A stretch of 64,000 nucleotides of DNA from Sphingopyxis sp. (GTDB lineage Bacteria; Pseudomonadota; Alphaproteobacteria; Sphingomonadales; Sphingomonadaceae). Each line of letters opens with the position of its first letter. Positions within the stretch are counted from its first letter, which is position 1. Positions 59,118 to 64,000 of the stretch are shown piece by piece. The stretch covers positions 372,001 through 436,000 of the forward strand of contig NZ_JADIZJ010000021.1 in assembly GCF_016704835.1 (NCBI RefSeq), given 5' to 3'. Under the pieces are notes generated by a model. The model did no database searches, had not been told where the DNA came from, and saw only the letters and a list, made by a program, of their open reading frames with translations. The position numbers and the translations under genes are program-made.

Positions 59118-60203
59118 ATGGCCGGACTGTCGATCGAGAATGCACGCAAGAGCTTTGGCGAAACGCAGGTGCTGCGCGGCGTCTCAATCGATGTCGCCGA
59201 CGGCGAATTCGCTGTGATCGTCGGTCCGTCGGGGTGCGGCAAGTCGACGTTGCTGCGCGCGGTCGCGGGGCTTGAGGAGTTGACGGAGGGACGCATCGCT
59301 ATCGGCGGTCGCGACGTCACCGACCTGCCGCCATCGGCGCGCGGCATCGCAATGGTGTTTCAAAGTTACGCACTTTACCCGCACCTCACCGTCTATGAAA
59401 ACATGGCGTTTGCACTGCGTATCGCGCAGGCGGACAAGGGCGCGATCGATTCCGCGGTCCGCGGCGCGGCGGCGATATTGAACATCGAGGGTCTGCTCGA
59501 ACGCAAGCCGGCGGCGCTGTCGGGCGGCCAGCGGCAGCGCGTCGCGATCGGACGCGCGATTGTCCGTCAGCCGCAGATTTTCCTGTTCGACGAGCCGCTT
59601 TCCAACCTTGACGCCGATCTTCGCGTGCGGATGCGCTACGAGTTCGCCGCGCTGCACAAGACGCTCGGAACGACCACGCTGTATGTCACCCACGATCAGG
59701 TTGAAGCGATGACGCTCGCCGACCGGATCATTGTGCTGCGCGATGGGCGTATTGAACAAATTGGCACCCCGCGTGAGCTTTATGAGCGGCCTGCAAACAT
59801 CTTCGTCGCGCAATTTCTCGGCACGCCGCGCATGAATATCATTCCAGCGGTGCTCACAACGGACGGACGAGCCCGCTTGGACGATGGCCGTGAGATCAAT
59901 CTGCCCACAATGGCGGCCGCCCTCGCGCCGGGTACAAGGGTGTCGGTCGGCATTCGGCCGGAACACCTCAGGATCGGCGCTGCACCGGACGCGCTGCCCT
60001 TTACGATCAGCTTTGTCGAACGGCTTGGTGGACTAGCGACCGTGCATCTGCAAGCCGACGGCGCCGGCGAACGCATCGCTTGCCAGTTTCGCGACGACGG
60101 CAGCCTCAGCGAAGGCGCAACGATCGCGCTGCAATTGCCGCCGGATTGCCTGCATCTGTTCGACGCCGGCGGCGGTGCGCTGCCCCGCGAGGCGTACAAA
60201 TGA
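59118..60203 (+). CDS. Sugar ABC transporter ATP-binding protein, MalK/UgpC type
   Basis: 361 residues. ATPase domain: VIVGPSGCGKSTLLRAVAGL, FQSYALYPHLTVYENMAFAL (Q-loop), LSGGQRQRVAIGRAIVRQPQ and DEPLSNLDADLRVRM, with THDQVEAMTLADRI. The C-terminal regulatory TOBE-type domain (about 235-361; VSVGIRPEHLRIG) is complete. It partners with the permeases at 62.6-64 kb, though separated from them by lacI and the binding protein. Confidence 0.92.
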   Translation: MAGLSIENARKSFGETQVLRGVSIDVADGEFAVIVGPSGCGKSTLLRAVAGLEELTEGRIAIGGRDVTDLPPSARGIAMVFQSYALYPHLTVYENMAFALRIAQADKGAIDSAVRGAAAILNIEGLLERKPAALSGGQRQRVAIGRAIVRQPQIFLFDEPLSNLDADLRVRMRYEFAALHKTLGTTTLYVTHDQVEAMTLADRIIVLRDGRIEQIGTPRELYERPANIFVAQFLGTPRMNIIPAVLTTDGRARLDDGREINLPTMAAALAPGTRVSVGIRPEHLRIGAAPDALPFTISFVERLGGLATVHLQADGAGERIACQFRDDGSLSEGATIALQLPPDCLHLFDAGGGALPREAYK

Positions 60204-60217
60204 CCTTGCCTTTTGCC

Positions 60218-60235
60218 ATTGTAACCGGTTACTCT
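60218..60235. promoter_or_regulatory. LacI-type operator upstream of lacI
   Basis: ATTGTAACCGGTTACTCT contains the perfect 12-bp palindrome GTAACCGGTTAC (60221-60232). It lies about 90 bp before the LacI gene and matches the core of 55593-55610, arguing for autoregulation. Confidence 0.75.
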
Positions 60236-60321
60236 AAACCTGTTTCCGCGCCCGGCCGTCAGAATAGCAGCGGTGCCGCACCGCCGACCCGGCGCCATCG
60301 GAACATGAGGGGGCGAACAGC

Positions 60322-61365
60322 ATGACCACGTTAAGGGACGTCGCCCGCGAGGCGGGGGTTTCTGTCGCGACGGCATCGCGCGCGATCAACGGCCACAGCA
60401 ATGTCACAGCTCCGACCAAAGCGGCGGTGCTCGCGGCGGTCAAGAAGCTCAATTTCGTGCCGCACAGCGGCGCGCGCAGTTTGACGCGGCGCAAGACCGA
60501 CACCGTCGGTGTGATCCTGCCCGATCTGTTCGGCGAATTCTTCTCCGAGATCATTCGCGGCATCGACCTCGTTGCACATGAATCGGGCATGCACTTGCTG
60601 CTCGGCAATATGCACGGCAGCACCCACGAAACCGCGGCGGCGATCGCAGCGATGCGCGGGCGCGTCGATGGATTGCTGGTAATGCCGCCCGATGTGAAGC
60701 CAGAACTGCTGTCGGGCTATCTCGACCCCGCCCTGCCCACTGTCCTGCTCAACTATGACGCCGGATCGCTCGACCTGCCCTTTGTCGCGGTCGACAATTA
60801 TCACGGCGCCTATGCGATGACCGAGGCGCTGCTGGCGCGCGGCGCGAAGCAAGTCGTCCATATCGCGGGACCGAAACACAATCGCGACGCGCGCGACCGC
60901 CAGCGCGGCTTCGCCGACGCGATGGCCAAAATCGCCAAGGTACAGAGCCCCGCCATCCTGCCCGGCGACTTTTCGGAGGAAAGCGGCGCGCAGGCGGCGC
61001 GCCTGCTGGTTCAGGGACGGCTTCCTGCCGACGCGGTCTTTGCGGCCAACGACCAGATGGCTGTCGGGCTGATCGCTGAACTCGCGGCATCGGGCATGTC
61101 GGTCCCGGGCGACATCCTGGTCGCGGGCTTCGACGACATTCCGCTCGCCCGCCACCTCAACCCGTCGCTGACGACGATGCAGGTCAATATCGACCGGCTT
61201 GGCTCGACCGCGATGATGATGCTGCTACGTATCCTGCGCGGCGAGACGCTGGCCGCGGCCAGCGCGACGATCCTGACCCCGACGCTGGTTGCCCGCGGCA
61301 CCACCGGCGGCGCGGCAGGTAGCGCGGTCGCGGCGAAGGCGCCGGTGCTCGGCGCACACGGGTGA
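60322..61365 (+). CDS. LacI family transcriptional regulator
   Basis: 347 residues. N-terminal HTH LRDVAREAGVSVATASRAIN with hinge helix (LNFVPHSGARSLTRR), then a periplasmic-binding-protein-like sensor domain (TVGVILPDLFGEFFSEIIRG; VHIAGPKHNRDARDRQRGFA; LVAGFDDIPLARHLNPSLTT). It probably represses this locus until a maltose-like or glucose-derived inducer binds. The two GTAACCGGTT palindromes are its likely operators. Confidence 0.9.
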   Translation: MTTLRDVAREAGVSVATASRAINGHSNVTAPTKAAVLAAVKKLNFVPHSGARSLTRRKTDTVGVILPDLFGEFFSEIIRGIDLVAHESGMHLLLGNMHGSTHETAAAIAAMRGRVDGLLVMPPDVKPELLSGYLDPALPTVLLNYDAGSLDLPFVAVDNYHGAYAMTEALLARGAKQVVHIAGPKHNRDARDRQRGFADAMAKIAKVQSPAILPGDFSEESGAQAARLLVQGRLPADAVFAANDQMAVGLIAELAASGMSVPGDILVAGFDDIPLARHLNPSLTTMQVNIDRLGSTAMMMLLRILRGETLAAASATILTPTLVARGTTGGAAGSAVAAKAPVLGAHG

Positions 61366-61381
61366 CCAACGGCGGCGCCCG

Positions 61382-62650
61382 ATGCAGGTAACGCGGCGCC
61401 AGATCACCAGCGCGCTCGCGGCGCTGCCCTTGCTGCCGATGATCGGCAGTTGCGGCGCGCAGAACGGCGACGGTTTGACGATCTGGGCGATGGGCAACGA
61501 GGCCGCAAGTCTGCCCGCATTGTTGAAAAGTCTCGACCTTCCCGCCGGAGCGCAGAACGTGACGGTTCAGCCGCTGCCATGGACCGCGGCGCACGAAAAG
61601 CTACTTACCGGTTTTGCCGGAAACGCGCTGCCTACGATCGGGCAGGTCGGCAACAGCTGGATCGCCGAAATGGCGGCGATTGGCGCAATCGAGCCGGTCC
61701 CCGCGTCGGCGCACGCGCTGCTCGACGACCAGTTTGCTGCCGTTGTCGATACCAACCGCATCGCGGGCCAGACCTGGGCGGTCCCCTGGTATGTTGACAC
61801 GCGGCTGCAATTTTACCGTAAGGACATGTTCGCGCGCGCCGGTTATGAAGCACCGCCGCTCGACTGGGCGGGATGGAAGGCTGCGTTAAACCGGGTCAAG
61901 GCGGCCGCTGGCGACGGCAATTATGCCGTGCTGTTGCCGGTCAACGAGTTCGAACAATTACTGACCATTGCGCTGTCGGCCGGGGCGCGGCTGCTGCGCG
62001 ACCGCAATGCGCGCGGCGCCTTTTCGGATCCCGCATTCAAGGCGGCGCTCGCCTTTTACAAATCCCTGTTCGACGAAAAGCTGGCGCCGGTCGTATCGGC
62101 GACGCAGATTTCGAACATCTGGAACGAATTTGCGCGCGGTTTTTTCAGCATCTTCACTTCGGGTCCGTGGACGATTGGCGACATGAAACGCCGCCTGCCC
62201 GCCGCTTTGCAGGATAAGTGGGGCACCGCGCCCAATCCCGGCCCCAATGGCGTCGGATCGGCGGCGCCTGGCGGGTCGAGCCTGGTCGTTTTTGCCGGAA
62301 CGAAAAGCCCCGATGCGGCATGGGATCTGGTAGCCCGCCTGCTCGCGCCCTCGGCGCAGCTCAAATTCCACCAGCTGACCGGCGACCTGCCGGCGCGGCG
62401 TGCAGTGTGGCGCGAGGCGGGGCTGGTCAGCGATCCCGTCGTTGCCCCCTTCGCCACTCAGCTCGAGCACGCAACCGCGTTGCCCAAAGTACCCGAATGG
62501 GAACGCATCGTCACCGAAATGCAGATCGTTGCCGAACGCATGGTGCGCGGTCAATATGGCATCGACGAAGCTGCGGCAGAGATCGACCGCCGCGCCGACC
62601 GCTTGCTCGAAAAGCGGCGCTGGATGCTCGACAAGGGACTCGCGCTTTGA
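61382..62650 (+). CDS. Sugar ABC transporter substrate-binding lipoprotein
   Basis: 422 residues from the ATG at 61382. Twin-Arg-like start (TRRQITSALAALPLLPM) with a lipobox IGSC near residue 22, so probably lipid-anchored. Type 1 family extracellular solute-binding fold: LTIWAMGNEAASLPALLKSL, WAVPWYVDTRLQFYRKDMFA, FARGFFSIFTSGPWTIGDMK. Binds the oligosaccharide delivered to the permeases. Coupled to the next gene by a TTGA overlap. Confidence 0.88.
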   Translation: MQVTRRQITSALAALPLLPMIGSCGAQNGDGLTIWAMGNEAASLPALLKSLDLPAGAQNVTVQPLPWTAAHEKLLTGFAGNALPTIGQVGNSWIAEMAAIGAIEPVPASAHALLDDQFAAVVDTNRIAGQTWAVPWYVDTRLQFYRKDMFARAGYEAPPLDWAGWKAALNRVKAAAGDGNYAVLLPVNEFEQLLTIALSAGARLLRDRNARGAFSDPAFKAALAFYKSLFDEKLAPVVSATQISNIWNEFARGFFSIFTSGPWTIGDMKRRLPAALQDKWGTAPNPGPNGVGSAAPGGSSLVVFAGTKSPDAAWDLVARLLAPSAQLKFHQLTGDLPARRAVWREAGLVSDPVVAPFATQLEHATALPKVPEWERIVTEMQIVAERMVRGQYGIDEAAAEIDRRADRLLEKRRWMLDKGLAL

Positions 62651-63543
62651 GCGCCGTGCGGCGCATCCGCGAGGCCCGCGCGGGCTGGGCGATGTCATCG
62701 CCAGCGCTCGCCGCGATCGCCTTGTTCTTTGTGTTTCCGGCAATCGCGTCGCTGTTTCTCAGCTTCACTGATTTCGACATCTACGCGCTCGCGAACCTCG
62801 ATAATCTACGCTTCGTCGGTTTCCAAAATTATGCGCGTTTGATTGAAAATCCTTTGTTCTGGAAAGCGATGACGAACACCTTGCTGTTCGTGGCGGTCGG
62901 GACGCCCTTTATCGTCGCCCTCTCACTGTTCGCGGCGATGCTGGTCAATTCGCGTTGGCTGAAGTGGCGACCCCTCTGGCGAGTCGCGCTATTTGCCCCT
63001 TATGTGACGACGCTCGTCGCGACGGCGGTCGTCTGGCGTTACCTGCTCCACACCCGCTACGGCCTGGTAAACTATCTGCTGTCGTTGATCGGTATTCCGC
63101 CCATTGACTGGCTAGGCAGCCCGAATGCGTCGCTGCCCGCGATCCTGATTTTTGTTGGGTGGAAAACCTTCGGCTATAATATGATCATCTTCCTCGCGGC
63201 GCTGCAGACGGTGCCGCGCGAACTCGACGAGGCGGCGCGGATCGACGGTGCGGGCTGGTGGACGCGGCTGCGCCACGTCACCCTGCCCGCGATTGCACCG
63301 ACGGCGTTGCTGGTGTCAGTTCTGACCGTCGCGGGCATGTTCCAGCTGTTTGCCGAACCCTATGTGATGACGCAGGGCGGCCCCGCCCAATCAACCGTCA
63401 CCATTCTCTATTTCATGTATGAGGAAGGGTTCAAATGGTGGAACCTGGGATCGGGCGCGGCGGTCGCGTTCCTGCTGTTCCTGTGCATACTCGCGGTGAC
63501 CCTGGTGCAGCTGCGACTGGCCCGACGCGGAGGCGCGATATGA
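62647..63543 (+). CDS. Sugar ABC transporter permease, MalF/UgpA type
   Basis: 298 residues from a TTG overlapping the previous stop (GTG at 62656 is possible). Six membrane segments, with the EAA loop ELDEAARIDGAGWWTRLRHV in the usual place before the fifth helix. ALAAIALFFVFPAIASLFLS is the first helix. It forms the translocation pore with the following permease and the ATPase at 59.1 kb. Confidence 0.9.
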   Translation: MSAVRRIREARAGWAMSSPALAAIALFFVFPAIASLFLSFTDFDIYALANLDNLRFVGFQNYARLIENPLFWKAMTNTLLFVAVGTPFIVALSLFAAMLVNSRWLKWRPLWRVALFAPYVTTLVATAVVWRYLLHTRYGLVNYLLSLIGIPPIDWLGSPNASLPAILIFVGWKTFGYNMIIFLAALQTVPRELDEAARIDGAGWWTRLRHVTLPAIAPTALLVSVLTVAGMFQLFAEPYVMTQGGPAQSTVTILYFMYEEGFKWWNLGSGAAVAFLLFLCILAVTLVQLRLARRGGAI

Positions 63544-64000
63544 GCGCGCGCCATTGGACGGTCACATTGCTCGCGGCGCTGGTTGCGTTGCTGACGATCG
63601 CGCCCTTGCTGTGGATGCTCTCGGTCAGCTTCATGGCGCCGGGGGAAGCGGCGCAGTTCCCCCCGCCGCTGCTCCCCGCCGATCCCAGCCTCGCCAATTA
63701 TCGCACACTGTTCAGCACCTTCGGCATCGGCCGCTTCCTCGCGAATAGCATCCTCGTCTCGACGCTCGCGACGATCCTCGCGCTGATCTTCACCATCCCG
63801 GCGGGTTACGCCTTTGCGAAATTGCGCTTCACGGGCCGCGACGCGACCTTTCGCCTGCTTGTCGCGGCGCTGGTCGTGCCGGGGCAGATCGGGATGCTGC
63901 CTTTGTTTCTCGAACTGAAGGCGATGGGTCTCGTGAACAGCTATGCCGGCGCGCTCGTGCCATGGCTGGCGGGCATCTTCGGCATCTTCCTCGTCCGCCA
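63540..64000 (+). CDS. Sugar ABC transporter permease, MalG/UgpE type (partial)
   Basis: The last 461 bases encode about 153 residues and run off the window; start ATG overlaps the malF-type stop (ATGA). N-terminal helix VTLLAALVALLTIAPLLWML, then MAPGEAAQFPPPLLP, FGIGRFLANSILVSTLATIL and VPGQIGMLPLFLELKAMGLV, which match MalG-type permeases. The EAA loop should lie beyond the edge. Confidence 0.88.
   Translation, partial: MSARHWTVTLLAALVALLTIAPLLWMLSVSFMAPGEAAQFPPPLLPADPSLANYRTLFSTFGIGRFLANSILVSTLATILALIFTIPAGYAFAKLRFTGRDATFRLLVAALVVPGQIGMLPLFLELKAMGLVNSYAGALVPWLAGIFGIFLVR

Noticed and set aside
1..64000. CRISPR arrays, rRNA genes, complete insertion sequences or a replication origin
   Set aside because: Looked for regular direct repeats with spacers, rRNA-like conserved blocks, intact transposases and DnaA-box clusters; none were seen.

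Overview
The window is high-GC alphaproteobacterial chromosome. Gene content and style point to Sphingomonadales, probably a Sphingopyxis- or Sphingomonas-like organism: PEPxxWA-CTERM sorting signal, GH97 with FucP-type and MalFGK-type sugar transport, DUF6456, AHH-domain and SPOR-lipoprotein families, and a B3-type metallo-beta-lactamase carrying an active-site Glu. Most of it is ordinary, densely packed core genome with many 4-bp ATGA/GTGA/TTGA couplings.

Layout. 1-4.2 kb: a partial GT-A-like gene, a C-factor-type SDR, gyrA (frame broken by one base at a G4 run) and a DUF952 gene. 4.2-6.9 kb: a small decayed island 3' of tRNA-Tyr(GTA). A 19-bp copy of the tRNA 3' end lies 2.2 kb away, and the interval holds an integrase N-terminal fragment, an amber-interrupted secreted-protein gene, a serine-recombinase scrap and one intact PEPxxWA-CTERM gene; an IS3 orfA remnant lies just outside it. 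7-9 kb: rlmB, a 2Fe-2S ferredoxin and an alkA-like glycosylase. 9.2-13.4 kb: an orphan ParA ATPase, a C-terminal ribbon-helix-helix partner and a TPR/SPOR lipoprotein in one operon, divergent from a second, Sel1/SPOR protein. 13.6-15.4 kb: a B3 metallo-beta-lactamase with Glu at the first zinc-ligand position, divergent from an AmpR-type LysR regulator. 15.5-18.8 kb: an RraB-like protein, DUF2200, an LMW-PTP-like protein, and serB/miaA with overlapping start codons. 18.8-29.5 kb: amino-acid and biotin synthesis (ilvB-ilvN-ilvC, bioF-bioD-bioA, leuA behind a Leu-rich leader peptide), with YceI, rhodanese and PHA-system genes between.

29.5-35.9 kb: GNAT, a frameshifted membrane protein, a DUF2384-like protein with a small partner, then a GlxA/AraC regulator divergent from a hydrolase-SDR-membrane protein operon, and a nitronate monooxygenase. 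35.9-37.2 kb is decayed DNA with an AHH-nuclease remnant. 37.2-44.3 kb: a tightly coupled cytochrome c maturation operon ccmCDE-FGHI followed by kup. 44.4-50.9 kb: DUF454, leucine dehydrogenase, tRNA-His, a prolyl-4-hydroxylase-like dioxygenase, a SIMPL protein, an ABC-F ATPase, and a frameshifted DUF6456 gene divergent from an XRE regulator. 51-55.1 kb: a GT4 glycosyltransferase and yajC-secD-secF. 55.4-64 kb: tRNA-Pro(GGG) and an alpha-glucoside locus (MFS transporter, GH97, MalK-type ATPase, LacI regulator, solute-binding protein, two permeases, the last cut by the window edge). Matching GTAACCGGTT palindromes precede the transporter and the lacI gene.

Three otherwise conserved genes have frames broken at or near short homopolymers (gyrA, the 30.1-kb membrane protein, DUF6456). 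Base-level sequencing error is therefore a serious alternative to real pseudogenes at those sites. Several families of palindromic intergenic repeats are scattered through the window, some inside operons.
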